A stretch of DNA of 58,499 nucleotides from Kiloniellales bacterium (GCA_030066685.1 JASJBF010000036.1:1-58499); one strand, 5' to 3'. Positions 17,562 to 25,321 are shown, numbered from the stretch's first letter. Notes: generated by a model not told the origin, from the letters alone. Numbers and translations: made by a program.

Positions 17562-17952
17562 GGACGCCAGAAGGGCCCGCGTTCGCTCCGATGGCTTTGG
17601 CCCTTGATCGGCGCTCGTCGGCAAACCTGCGCTCGTTGCGGACCCAGGTCTGCCAGGCGCGGTTCCAGTCGTGCTTGAGGCCGGCTTTGCCGGTTTTGTT
17701 GTGCCAGTATTCGGCGAAGTTGGGGGCGATATGGCTTCGGAGATATGCTTCATCGAATCCGTGCTCCAAACCATAGGCGATATCGCGCACGTCCGGCTGC
17801 CAGCCGTTAGGCAGCCTGGTGCCGACGTGCTCGACTTTGCGGCCCTGCTGTTTGGCTGGCGGGCCCACAGCAGGGAGATGTTCAGTGTTTGACGATTTCA
17901 AGCCAGACTGTTGGGCGAGGAACTCAACTCCGTTGCCGGGCGCCAACGGGGG
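17506..17952 (-). pseudogene. DnaT-like C-terminal half of a replication protein (other frame of the HTH gene)
   Basis: The frame gives NGVEFLAQQSGLKSS, then RLPNGWQPDVRDIAYGLEHG, NFAEYWHNKTGKAGLKHDWN and RAWQTWVRNERRFADERRSR. This is the pattern of the C-terminal ssDNA-binding-like domain found in DnaT and phage replication proteins (LP-x-x-W-x-P ... YW ... K-x-DW-x-x-TW-x-x-W). It has no good start of its own; TTG 17946 is the first possible. It begins where the HTH frame stops, across a run of six C residues. The simplest reading is that HTH and DnaT-like parts were one gene of about 300 aa, now split by a homopolymer frameshift, real or an artefact. Confidence 0.55.
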
Positions 17953-17954
17953 GA

Positions 17955-18410
17955 CTATAGGGGGGCCTCTTCTGAGCGTTTAACAAGATCTCTTATAGGG
18001 CTGGCTTCTGCTGACAAATCAGAAACTTGGCCGGTCGGCTTGATTACTGTCTCGGCGTTTTTGTCATCTGTATTGATGACTTTCTCCTCCGGACGGTCAT
18101 CAAGATTGACGACTTCTTTCTCGAGATCGTCGTGATTTATCACGCGGACAATCTTCTCCCTCTTATCCTTCGGGTTCGGACCGACCTGGATGTAGCCGCA
18201 AGCAACAAGTTCCCGGTCGTACCGATTCAAGTTGCGGTAGTGGATTCCGGTTTCGCGCGCGATGGTCGACCGCCGCGCGTAGCAATAGCGGCCGTTCCTG
18301 CCGTTGCGATCGTGATAGCCGTAGCAGGCGAGCAAACGCAGCGCCCCGGCCGAAAGCCTGCGGTCGCTGAACGCTCGCATCGGAATCTGGCCGAATGCGC
18401 TCGCCATCAC
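17955..18410 (-). CDS. Helix-turn-helix replication/regulatory protein (N-terminal half)
   Basis: A 151-aa frame. The N-terminal 75 residues form a winged-HTH-type domain: RLSAGALRLLACYGYHDRNG, then YCYARRSTIARETGIHYRNL with the recognition helix TIARETGIHYRNLNRYDREL, followed by VACGYIQVGPNPKDKREKIV. The rest is acidic linker (DDLEKEVVNLDDRPEEKV). Such proteins, often joined to a DnaT-like domain, start prophage or island replication. Here the frame stops in RSEEAPL at 17955 just before the DnaT-like frame. It is downstream of the AlpA gene by 16 bases and probably in one unit with it. Confidence 0.65.
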   Translation of the reverse strand: MMASAFGQIPMRAFSDRRLSAGALRLLACYGYHDRNGRNGRYCYARRSTIARETGIHYRNLNRYDRELVACGYIQVGPNPKDKREKIVRVINHDDLEKEVVNLDDRPEEKVINTDDKNAETVIKPTGQVSDLSAEASPIRDLVKRSEEAPL

Positions 18411-18426
18411 GATCCCCCGGACTTGG

Positions 18427-18618
18427 TCAGGACGCCGGCGAGTTGGCTTCCTCCACCCTCTCTTCGATCCAGGCCTGCACGATCTCCTCCGGCCAGCCGA
18501 TCCGGCGCGTTCCGATCTTGATCGGCTTGGGGAACCTGCCCTCGCGAGTCATGCGCCACAGCGTGACGTCGGAGACGCCGAGCAGCTTCATAATCTCGGG
18601 CCTGCTGAGGATCTTCAT
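18427..18618 (-). CDS. AlpA-family excisionase/transcriptional regulator
   Basis: A 63-aa protein with the complete AlpA/MerR-like helix-turn-helix: SRPEIMKLLGVSDVTLWRMT, REGRFPKPIKIGTRRIGW, and EEIVQAWIEERVEE. Members of this family bind DNA beside prophage and island integrases, and act as excisionases or activators of integrase genes. The gene stands between the integrase remnant and the HTH/DnaT-like genes, all on the minus strand, the normal order in P4-like islands. All motif residues look intact. Confidence 0.9.
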   Translation of the reverse strand: MKILSRPEIMKLLGVSDVTLWRMTREGRFPKPIKIGTRRIGWPEEIVQAWIEERVEEANSPAS

Positions 18619-18800
18619 GATGTCACCCTCGATGAGCTTGCGTTGGGTGACGTTTCAATAATCACGCCTGCGGCCCGAAAGCAAAGCCGAATCCGTCCGA
18701 GCAAAAGCGTTAGTGTTCGGACAATCGCCGGCACCTGAAGTAAGCCAGCGCGCCGCGTAGGTCGCATCTCTGGAGCGAGGGGACGTGAAGAGTCAAAAAC

Positions 18801-19187
18801 TTAAGGATGATCAGCAATTGGCCGACCATCATAAGGCAACGGCAGAGCCGCAGGCCCTTCAAGTGGGGTTTTGGCGGGCGGCAATCCGCTGGCAGCCCAC
18901 CATCGGGAGGATGCGTTTGCGGCGTCGCTTTCCTTGGCGTCTTTGATCTGCTTGTACAGCTTTAGGACGTCAAGGCCGGCCTCGGCGGCGACCTCGGCAA
19001 TGATGCTCTCTTCCTCGCGTTCGGGCTGGCGCTGTCGCCGGACATACACGCCCGCCTCCGCCTGCGCGTAACGGCAGCTCTCCATCCAGCCGGAGAGCAG
19101 CGAAACCTCGAGGCCGGACTTACGCGCAACCTCCGCGATCACGCTCTTTTCGGACCGCTCCGGTTCGGCCTCACAGACACGGCTCAC
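18801..19187 (-). CDS. Hypothetical protein with two HTH-like repeats
   Basis: Read from GTG 19187 (128 aa); the upstream frame is open but overlaps the integrase remnant. Two similar segments of about 28 residues appear: ERSEKSVIAEVARKSGLEVS followed by LLSGWMES, and EREEESIIAEVAAEAGLDVL followed by KLYKQIKD. Each resembles the first two helices of a transposase-type HTH. The tail AALPLPYDGRPIADHP is Pro-rich. I do not recognise the family. It sits between the AlpA gene and the broken integrase, so it may be an island DNA-binding protein, or a fusion made when the integrase was deleted. Confidence 0.4.
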   Translation of the reverse strand: MSRVCEAEPERSEKSVIAEVARKSGLEVSLLSGWMESCRYAQAEAGVYVRRQRQPEREEESIIAEVAAEAGLDVLKLYKQIKDAKESDAANASSRWWAASGLPPAKTPLEGPAALPLPYDGRPIADHP

Positions 19188-19485
19188 CCAAGCGCCGGCC
19201 GTCCCGCTCTGCCGCGGGATCGGCGCCCTTGGCGATGGCCGCGACATGGTCCCGAGCGGCCGTGCGGGCTTCCGCCAAACTGACCGCCGGGAAGGGTCCA
19301 ATACTGAGGCGTTGCTGCCGGCACTGGCGGCCACCGCCGGGCCGGTACTTGAGCGTCCACGTCTTGGCGCCGCGAGGCGTGACGCGCAGACAGAGGCCCG
19401 GCGTCGCCGCATCCCAATACTCGATAAGGCGATTCTCCGGCCGCACGCTTTCACAAAACCTTGCATTCAGGTTCATCTTAGGCAT
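19171..19485 (-). pseudogene. Island integrase, N-terminal arm-binding domain only
   Basis: From ATG 19485 the protein reads MPKMNLNARFCESV, LIEYWDAATPGLCLRVTPRG, AKTWTLKYRPGGGRQ, LSIGPFPAVSLAEARTAARD and AIAKGADPAAERDG, the DUF4102-type arm DNA-binding domain of P4-like integrases. It then leaves the family (RRLGEPCL) and stops at about 104 aa, where full integrases have about 400 aa with the R-H-R-Y catalytic core. The catalytic domain is lost, so the island cannot be excised by this enzyme. The start faces the tRNA-Asn fragment 190 bases away, the usual position for a P4-type integrase beside its attachment site. Confidence 0.8.
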
Positions 19486-19671
19486 ATCCGTCCCGCCTTG
19501 CGCTTCTTGCTCGTTGGTTCGCTGTGGTCCCACTGTGGTCCCACCAAATCGAAGCTTGATGAAAGAAAGAGCAACTTTCAGAAAGGAGGATAAAGAGAAA
19601 AAAACAAGCGTCGTCAAATGCTAACGACTTCATACGACTTCATGCCCTTTCCGGATAATTCGCCTGAAACA

Positions 19672-19718
19672 GGCTGTTAACCACTGGGTCGCTGGTTCGA
19701 GTCCGGCCCGGGGAGCCA
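19672..19718 (+). other. tRNA-Asn 3' fragment: island attachment site (attR-like)
   Basis: The 47 bases reproduce the 3' half of tRNA-Asn: the anticodon arm around CTGTTAA (anticodon GTT), variable loop, the T-arm GCTGG-TTCGAGT-CCGGC, and GGGGAGCCA with encoded CCA. The 5' half (acceptor strand, D-arm) is not in the sequence just upstream, so this is not a working tRNA. Such 3' fragments form when a tyrosine integrase inserts an element into a tRNA gene. With the integrase remnant beside it, this marks one edge of the island, which lies to the left. Confidence 0.85.
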
Positions 19719-19725
19719 ATCTTCG

Positions 19726-19761
19726 AAATGGCCGTTGGAGACCCCTCCAACGGCCATTTTT
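19726..19761 (+). terminator. Rho-independent terminator behind the tRNA-Asn fragment
   Basis: A perfect 15-bp stem (AAATGGCCGTTGGAG with CTCCAACGGCCATTT) closes a 4-base loop ACCC, and the 3' arm runs into a T tract. It is the expected terminator of the original tRNA-Asn gene and stays with the chromosome side of the junction. Confidence 0.9.
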
Positions 19762-20102
19762 GATCTCCAAAGCTTCATGACTCTCATTGATTTCAGATGT
19801 TTGTTAGCTTCCCTTCCTGCGACTTTCCGTTCTTCCGGGAACAGTCCGAAAGTCGCAAGCTGAGCATCCTCGACTTGGCCCCTGGGATCACGACACTGGA
19901 GAGTGATCCGCCAGAACGAGACCCAATTGCCGCGATCGAAGCAGCCAAGGGGAAAACCCGCTGCGGCAGTTCCAAGCAGAGGAGTCGGTGAATTGCTCGT
20001 TTCGGTTGGAAAGTGTTTGTTGACCTAATGGATGTTACGCCGCCAAAGCAGGCGGACCAGCCTTCGACGGCTGCGGATCGCGGGCGTCAGAAGGAGCAAC
20101 AC

Positions 20103-20633
20103 ATGAGCAACATCGGAAGAGCATTGGTGATCTCGGCGATCCTGGCAGCTCCTGCCACGGGGGCTTGGGCCGAAATGCCAAAGGAGCTCAAGGGATCCTG
20201 GGTCCTTGACGTCGCAGCGACAGAAAGGCACGTGACGACCTCCCCCCAGTGGAAGGCAGAGGATGCGAAATACCTTCCAATTTTCGTGAAGCAAATGTCC
20301 CAGTTTGTCTTTGAGTTTGAAGAGAACGCTATCGTCTCGTCCATGAGAGGCAGGCGGCAAATCCTTCCGGTGGTGCTGAAGGAGAACAGCGGTAAGACAT
20401 ACGTCTTCGAGGGAACGATCCGCGACAAGAGCGTTACGGTGACGGTCTCCTTCGTCGATGATCGAACCATCAACATTCAGTCCTCTGCGACTGATGACAT
20501 GGATTACTACTTGTGGAAGCGGGGTCAGCCGACCGACAAGGCCGGTGCTGACGACAAGTCACTCGCGATAGAGATAATGAAGAAGGCTTTAGAGACGCCC
20601 TCTAACGAGGCCGGTGAAGGCAACAGCGAGTAG
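20103..20633 (+). CDS. Secreted hypothetical protein, about 150 aa mature
   Basis: From ATG 20103 (AGAAGGAGCAAC upstream) the protein is 176 aa. A signal peptide is clear: MSNIGRALVISAILAAPATG, cleaved after AWA (A-x-A rule). The mature part begins EMPKELKGSWVLD, then VFEFEENAIVSSMRGRRQIL, TYVFEGTIRDKSVTVTVSFV and DRTINIQSSATDDMDYYLWK, a run of short beta strands like a lipocalin or small barrel, with a charged C-terminal tail. The start GSWVLDVAATER resembles lipocalin-like domains that open with a GxW motif. No catalytic residues stand out. It is the first chromosomal gene right of the island edge and stands alone. Confidence 0.7.
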   Translation: MSNIGRALVISAILAAPATGAWAEMPKELKGSWVLDVAATERHVTTSPQWKAEDAKYLPIFVKQMSQFVFEFEENAIVSSMRGRRQILPVVLKENSGKTYVFEGTIRDKSVTVTVSFVDDRTINIQSSATDDMDYYLWKRGQPTDKAGADDKSLAIEIMKKALETPSNEAGEGNSE

Positions 20634-20899
20634 CCGCGTCCGATCCGCAGCGATTGGATCGCCAACAAGAACAATGGGGGCGGGCCTCTACGGCCCGGCA
20701 CTTTGTGCGTGGGGCCCTTCTGAAGGTCGGTTTGGGGCCGTCGGCAGCGTCTCCACCGCAGGGTTCGCCGTTGGCGGCTTCGATCCTTGCCATCGGCAAG
20801 CCGAGCAACCCCGATGCCCCCGCCTTGCCGCAGGCTTCGGGGACCCTGACGAGCCGCAATGTGCGTCGTTGCGATGGACCGGTGGCGCGCGCTTGCCTT

Positions 20900-22021
20900 T
20901 CAGGCCCCGCCCTCGCTCAGCGCCCTGTCGATCTGCGCCTGGCTGAGCCCGGCCGCCTCGGCGGCGCGAAGGATCGCCCACCAGGCCTCCTCAGGCAACG
21001 GAATCCCCTCGGCCAGGCGGGTCTCGCGGGTGCGCCGCTCCGGTTCGCCCGGCACTAGGACCTCGCCGTCGGGCGCCGCGGGTTTCGCGCTCTTGAAGAA
21101 GTCGACGTACTGCCGCACCTCGGTCGCGAAGTGATCGTCGGAATCGAAGAATCCGAGATCCATGTAGATCGACAACATGCCGTTGGTCAGGGGGCGCTCG
21201 CCGGGACCGCAGCAGCCGGAGCCCGTCAGAGCGCCCGCCAGCAACTCGATCATGAAGGACAGCCCGGAGCCCTTGTGTTCACCCATGGCGCGAATCGCGG
21301 CCGAGCCCCGCCTGGGATCGGGTACGCCGGTCGCCCGGTCCTGGCCATAGAACAAGGCGGGGTCGGCGGCGAGGCTGCCGTCGCGATCAATCAGGCTGCC
21401 TTCGGGAATCGGCGTGCCGCCATTCAAGGCGACCATGACCTTGCCCTCGGCGACCACCGAGGTGGCGAAGTCCAGGATCAAGGGCGGCTCCTCCGGCAGG
21501 GGCACGCCGATCGCGACCGGGTTGGTGGCCATGCGCCGCTCGGCACCGCCGAAGGGCGCGACCAGGACGCTTCCCGAGACGTTGACGAGATGGATCGAGA
21601 CCTGTCCCGCCTCGGCCGCCATCTCCGCCCAGTCGCCGATGCGGCCGAGGTGGCCGGACCGGCGCAGCGCGATGATCGACACCCCGGCCTGCCGCGCCTT
21701 GTCGATCCCGAGCTGCACAGCCAGGGGTCCGATGGTCTGGCCGAAGCCGAAGTTGCCGTCGGCGACGGCCATGACCGGGCTTTCGGTCACGATGCCCAGC
21801 TGCCGGTCGGGCTTCAGGCCGCCCTGCTCCATCCAGTGGCAATAGCGCGGCACGCGGATGACCCCGTGGCTGTCGTGCCCGCTCAGGTTGGCGCGCACCA
21901 GATAGCGTCCGATGCGGGCGCTCTCCTGGGGCGAGCATCCCCGCGCCTGAAAGATCTCGCCGACAAACCGGCTGAGCGGTTCCGCTTGGATCAGCACCTG
22001 CGAACCCTCCCCGAGTCTCAT
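20900..22021 (-). CDS. Ldh-family (malate/L-lactate/ureidoglycolate-type) dehydrogenase
   Basis: A 373-aa NAD(P)-dependent oxidoreductase of the Ldh_2 family (not the Rossmann lactate dehydrogenases). Seen: LSRFVGEIFQARGCSPQES, the active-site His in SGHDSHGVIRVPRYCHWM, ADGNFGFGQTIGPLAVQLGI, VSIIALRRSGHLGRIGDWAE, RMATNPVAIGVPLPEEPPLI with DFATSVVAEGKV, and GEHKGSGLSFMIELLAGAL. ATG 22021 was chosen; ATG 22048 would add nine residues. The exact substrate (malate, lactate, ureidoglycolate, sulfolactate or proline-type cyclic imine) cannot be decided from the sequence. There is no clear operon partner; the next gene right is divergent. It could serve the amino-acid catabolism suggested by genes at 24.3-27.1 kb, an inference only. 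Confidence 0.88.
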   Translation of the reverse strand: MRLGEGSQVLIQAEPLSRFVGEIFQARGCSPQESARIGRYLVRANLSGHDSHGVIRVPRYCHWMEQGGLKPDRQLGIVTESPVMAVADGNFGFGQTIGPLAVQLGIDKARQAGVSIIALRRSGHLGRIGDWAEMAAEAGQVSIHLVNVSGSVLVAPFGGAERRMATNPVAIGVPLPEEPPLILDFATSVVAEGKVMVALNGGTPIPEGSLIDRDGSLAADPALFYGQDRATGVPDPRRGSAAIRAMGEHKGSGLSFMIELLAGALTGSGCCGPGERPLTNGMLSIYMDLGFFDSDDHFATEVRQYVDFFKSAKPAAPDGEVLVPGEPERRTRETRLAEGIPLPEEAWWAILRAAEAAGLSQAQIDRALSEGGA

Positions 22022-22492
22022 GATCGATACCCCATTTGCCGTCGCCATCGGCCACCGGACGGAAGGGCGCCGATCGGAGGACGATACGCGCCGCATCCCG
22101 GGTTTGCATAGCGCGAGGCGGCACCGCCGCCTTGGACCGCCGCGGCTCACGAAACGACCCTGGATCGTCGCCGGCCCGCTCGGCCCGAGGGTTCTTGTCG
22201 CGGGGCGACGGCCCGGATCGTGGCGCGCCGCGCCCAAGAGGCAAGAGGCAGGGCCGTCGAGCAATGAGTGGCACGCGCGAGCCATCTGCGGAGCGCCAGT
22301 ACACGCCGGTGTGCTAGGCCTAGGACTGCGGACCGCACGCCCTACGCTGCGAAGACTGTTTTCCGGTGGAACTCGCGCCGTGGCTGCGAATAGAGTCCGG
22401 TCATGCTTCCGAGACCGATCCCGGCCGGCCCGGCCGTCCGGGCCGGTGTCGACGGCCTGGCCAGGCGGCCCCCTGCCCGGAAAGGAGAAGCG
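22022..22492. other. Intergenic promoter region, no gene
   Basis: About 470 very GC-rich bases between two divergent genes. No gene is supported on either strand. An AAAGGAG ribosome site for the rightward small gene lies at 22481-22487. Confidence 0.55.
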
Positions 22493-22726
22493 ATGGACGA
22501 AGATCTGACCGCCCGGGTGCGCGCCATCGAGTTCCTGATGACACGCCTTGTCGCCCACATCGCGCTGCAAAGAGACGATCCCAAGTCTGCGCCGGCGGTG
22601 ATCGACGCGCAGCTCGACAGCCTGCTGCAGTCGGCCGAGCTTGGCAGCCGGGCCAAGTCGGCGCTCCAGGATATCTTCGAGGACGCCAAGCGCCTAGCCG
22701 AGGCGACGGCCAAGACCGGACGCTAG
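22493..22726 (+). CDS. Small helical hypothetical protein, 77 aa
   Basis: ATG 22493 follows a good AAAGGAG site. The protein is fully helical in character (LTARVRAIEFLMTRLVAHIA, then VIDAQLDSLLQSAELGSRAK, DIFEDAKRLAEATAK), acidic at the N-terminus, with no signal peptide or membrane segment. A heptad-like spacing of Leu/Ile suggests a short coiled coil or oligomer. No name is known to me. A near-perfect palindrome about 50 bases beyond its stop probably terminates its transcript. Confidence 0.6.
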   Translation: MDEDLTARVRAIEFLMTRLVAHIALQRDDPKSAPAVIDAQLDSLLQSAELGSRAKSALQDIFEDAKRLAEATAKTGR

Positions 22727-22778
22727 AACGGCCTGCATTCACTTGAACGCGGATAAGCTGCTCTACCTATGTGAAATA

Positions 22779-22826
22779 GATCAAATTATCCCCGCTCAAT
22801 TGAGTCCAATTGAACGGGGTTTGATC
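22779..22826. terminator. Long near-perfect palindrome, probable terminator
   Basis: Inner stem CCCCGCTCAATTG pairs with CAATTGAACGGGG (one mismatch) over a 4-base loop AGTC. An outer pair GATCAAA/TTTGATC extends it, with a TTAT bulge on one side only. Only three T residues follow directly, so termination may rely on the stem, or the site may bind a protein. Confidence 0.6.
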
Positions 22827-22912
22827 CAGGCCCTGGACCTGCGCTCCCGGAAGGGCAGCCATTCGCGCTTGTCTGCTGCGCCGGTCGCCGCCATCTGCCA
22901 GCATATCGAACC

Positions 22913-23470
22913 ATGGGCACTCGGAAACACCGACATCCCCGGCGTCACCGCCGGCCCCTGCTGGCGGCGTCGGGGCTGATTTTCGCCTGCCTCCCCACCA
23001 CGGGGGGGATGGCGGCCGAGTGGGGCCAGTGGAGCCCCTACCCCAGCCGTCCGGGCCTGTTCCACGAGCGCTGCGGCCGCTGCCATGACGAGGCGGGCAG
23101 CTTTGCGGCGGCACACTTGAGGTTCGATGCGGGCGTGCTGCGCACCCGGCGCAGCGGCAAGGCGCTGCAGACCTTCCTGCGCGGGCATCCGGGCCGGCTG
23201 GACGCGGCCGAGCTCGAGGCTTTGCTCGCCGCGCTGGCGGCCATCGTCACGACCGGCGGCCAGTTCCGCCAGCGCTGCGCCATCTGCCACGGCGAGGCCA
23301 CGCACTTCGCAAGGGGCCGGCTGGTCGTCCGGGACGGGCGTCTGCTCGGCCGCTATTCTGGCCGCGACGTCGAGGCCTTCCTGCCCGGTCACGGCCGGCT
23401 CGACGCCGAGGGTGCGGCCTTCTTCGGCGACCTGTTGCGCCGCGTTGCAGAGAGGGAGGCGCAACCCTGA
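22913..23470 (+). CDS. Dihaem cytochrome c, periplasmic
   Basis: A 185-aa exported protein. The basic start MGTRKHRHPRRHRRP followed by LLAASGLIFACLPTTGGMAA is a signal peptide or anchor. Two CxxCH haem sites are present in two related domains: FHERCGRCHDEAGSFAA (near aa 55) and FRQRCAICHGEATHF (near aa 125). Each is followed by a similar helix pair ending in FLRGHPGRLDAAELEALL and FLPGHGRLDAEGAAFFGDLL, so the gene arose by internal duplication. It runs into the SCO1 gene, whose frame is open across its stop. This pairing suggests electron transfer to, or assembly of, a copper oxidase, but no oxidase subunit is in the window. Confidence 0.85.
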   Translation: MGTRKHRHPRRHRRPLLAASGLIFACLPTTGGMAAEWGQWSPYPSRPGLFHERCGRCHDEAGSFAAAHLRFDAGVLRTRRSGKALQTFLRGHPGRLDAAELEALLAALAAIVTTGGQFRQRCAICHGEATHFARGRLVVRDGRLLGRYSGRDVEAFLPGHGRLDAEGAAFFGDLLRRVAEREAQP

Positions 23471-23502
23471 CCCGCCACCGTATCCGCAACCTGGCTCTGG
23501 CG

Positions 23503-24072
23503 TTGGTCTCGCTCGTCTGCCTGGTCTTCACCGGCGGGGTCGTCGCGACCCTGATCCTCAAGCCGGAGGCCTTCGACAGCGCCATCGGCGGGCCCTTCGT
23601 CCTGGAGAACGCCGAGGGCGCGCGCGTCACCGAGGCGAGCTACCGCGGCCGCTACATGATGCTCTACTTCGGCTACACCTACTGCCCCGACGTCTGCCCG
23701 ACCCGGCTGCAGGAGATGACCCTGGCCCTTGAGGCGCTGGAGGCCGAGGCGCCCGGGCTGGCCGCGCGGATCACCCCGGTCTTTATCACGGTCGACCCGC
23801 GGCGCGACACGCCCGAAGCCCTGCGCGCCTACGCCGCCCACTTCCACCCGCGCCTGGAGGCCCTGCGCGGCAGCGAGGCCGAGATCGCCGAGGTGATCCG
23901 GTCTTTCCAGGGCTACGTCAACTACGTGCCTCAGGCCGAGGGCGCCGACTATCTCGTCGACCACACCGCCTACGTCTATCTGATGGGCCCCGACGGCGCC
24001 TACGTCACCCACTTCACGGCCTTCGACGACGAGACCGAGATGACCGCCCGCCTGGCGCGCCTGGTCGATTAG
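23503..24072 (+). CDS. SCO1/SenC-family copper chaperone
   Basis: A membrane-anchored thioredoxin-fold protein that delivers copper to cytochrome oxidase Cu-A sites. The copper ligands are intact: FGYTYCPDVCPTRLQEM (CxxxC) and the distal His in VDHTAYVYLMGPDG. Also seen are YRGRYMMLYFGYTY and TPVFITVDPRRDTPE. The first usual start is TTG 23503, but it would cut the basic residues TRHRIRN in front of the membrane helix (LALALVSLVCLVFTGGVVAT). A CTG at 23467 overlapping the cytochrome stop (CTGA) fits better, giving 201 aa and coupling to the upstream gene. Confidence 0.92.
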   Translation: MVSLVCLVFTGGVVATLILKPEAFDSAIGGPFVLENAEGARVTEASYRGRYMMLYFGYTYCPDVCPTRLQEMTLALEALEAEAPGLAARITPVFITVDPRRDTPEALRAYAAHFHPRLEALRGSEAEIAEVIRSFQGYVNYVPQAEGADYLVDHTAYVYLMGPDGAYVTHFTAFDDETEMTARLARLVD

Positions 24073-24230
24073 AAGCAGTACTTCCAGAGGTCGTTGGCCA
24101 TTGCGACCGCCAGTCCCCACTTCGCCCAGAGCAGGAAGCAGAGCGCAGCGCCCGCCGAGGCCAGGCTGCTCCAGAACAGCCAGAGCAGCCACCTGGGAAC
24201 CGGCGGCGCTGCGGCTTGGCTTTCGGTCAT
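24069..24230 (-). CDS. Small single-span membrane protein, 53 aa
   Basis: ATG 24230 is preceded by GGAGGT at a 6-base spacing, a strong ribosome site. The protein has a short polar start (MTESQAAAPPVPR) and a long hydrophobic stretch (WLLWLFWSSLASAGAALCFL, continuing LWAKWGLAVAMANDLWKYCF). Trp-rich ends suggest one or two membrane passes. Its stop overlaps the end of the convergent SCO1 gene by four bases. It may be an accessory subunit for the copper/cytochrome module, but the opposite orientation makes that weak. No family recognised. Confidence 0.65.
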   Translation of the reverse strand: MTESQAAAPPVPRWLLWLFWSSLASAGAALCFLLWAKWGLAVAMANDLWKYCF

Positions 24231-24310
24231 CTGCGGACCTCCGGGGGACAGCACGACAGCCATGCTAGCACAGGCCCGCCGAGACGTCGCCCTTGACCCG
24301 GCGGTCGGGC

Positions 24311-25321
24311 CTAGGCCGCCGCGCCGACGCGGACGCCGGCGCCCTGCAGCAGCATCGTCTTGTTCAACAGCTTGACGCAGGCGTAGACCGCCTCGATCGC
24401 CGGCGCCGGGGTTCCGGTCATGCGGCCGATCTCCAGCACCGCGCCCATCAGGGCCTCGACCTCCAGCGAGCGGCCGGCTTCGACGTCCTGCAACATCGAG
24501 GTCTTGTGGGCACCGACATCCTCCGCGCCCTCGATACGCTTCTCGATCGTGTGCCGGAACGCGACGCCCAAAGGCTCGGCGATGGCCTGGGCCTCGGCCA
24601 TCATGGCCGCGGCCAGGCGCCGGGTGTCGGGGAACCTGCAGATATCGACCAGGGTCGCGTGGGTCAGCGCCGAGATCGGGTTGAAGGACAGATTGCCCCA
24701 GGCCTTGAGCCAGATCTCCGAGCGGATGTCGTCCAGGACCCGGGACCGGAAGCCGGCCTTCACCAGGGCGTCGTGGAGCCGCCAGACCCGCGGGGTCTCG
24801 CGGCCGTCGAGCTCGCCGACCGGAAGGCGATCGCCCTCGACGTGCCGGATGACGCCGGGCTCGGTGACCGCCGCCGCCGGGTAGACGACGCAGCCGAGGA
24901 TCCGCTCGGGATCGATGTTGTCGGTCAGCGCGCCGGTCGGATCCAGGGTCTCCAGGCGGCGCCCGTCGTAGGGCCCACCGTGCTTGCGGAAGTACCACCA
25001 GGGAATGCCGTTCTGGACCGTCATGACCATGGTCTCGGGGCCCAGCAGGGAGGAGAGCTTGCGCGCCACCTGCTCCAGGTAGTGCGCCTTGGTGGCCAGG
25101 ATCACCAGGTCCTGCGGCGGCAGCTTGTGGACCTGGTCGCTCGCCGTCAGCTCGCCGACCAGGATCTGCCGGCCGTCCTCCCAGATCAGCTTCAGGCCCC
25201 GTTCCTGGATCGCCGCCAGGTGACGGCCCTGGTCGACGACGGTGACCGCCTCGCCCGCCTCGGCGAACCTGGCCGCCAGGAGGCCGCCGATGGCGCCGGC
25301 GCCGATCACGCAGATCTTCAT
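24311..25321 (-). CDS. Ketopantoate reductase-family (PanE/ApbA) dehydrogenase
   Basis: A 336-aa NADPH-dependent 2-oxoacid reductase. The Rossmann motif is at the very start (MKICVIGAGAIGGLLAARFA); ATKAHYLEQVARKLSSLL, TVQNGIPWWYF, the catalytic Lys in EIWLKAWGNLSFNPISAL and SMLQDVEAGRSLEVEALMGA complete the family signature. An AGGAGG site precedes ATG 25321. It could be the PanE of pantothenate synthesis, but many alphaproteobacteria carry several copies acting on other 2-oxo acids or opines. It is divergent from the AruI-like gene 174 bases away, which makes 2-oxo acids from arginine, so a shared regulator and a catabolic role are plausible. No specific symbol is given for that reason. Confidence 0.88.
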   Translation of the reverse strand: MKICVIGAGAIGGLLAARFAEAGEAVTVVDQGRHLAAIQERGLKLIWEDGRQILVGELTASDQVHKLPPQDLVILATKAHYLEQVARKLSSLLGPETMVMTVQNGIPWWYFRKHGGPYDGRRLETLDPTGALTDNIDPERILGCVVYPAAAVTEPGVIRHVEGDRLPVGELDGRETPRVWRLHDALVKAGFRSRVLDDIRSEIWLKAWGNLSFNPISALTHATLVDICRFPDTRRLAAAMMAEAQAIAEPLGVAFRHTIEKRIEGAEDVGAHKTSMLQDVEAGRSLEVEALMGAVLEIGRMTGTPAPAIEAVYACVKLLNKTMLLQGAGVRVGAAA

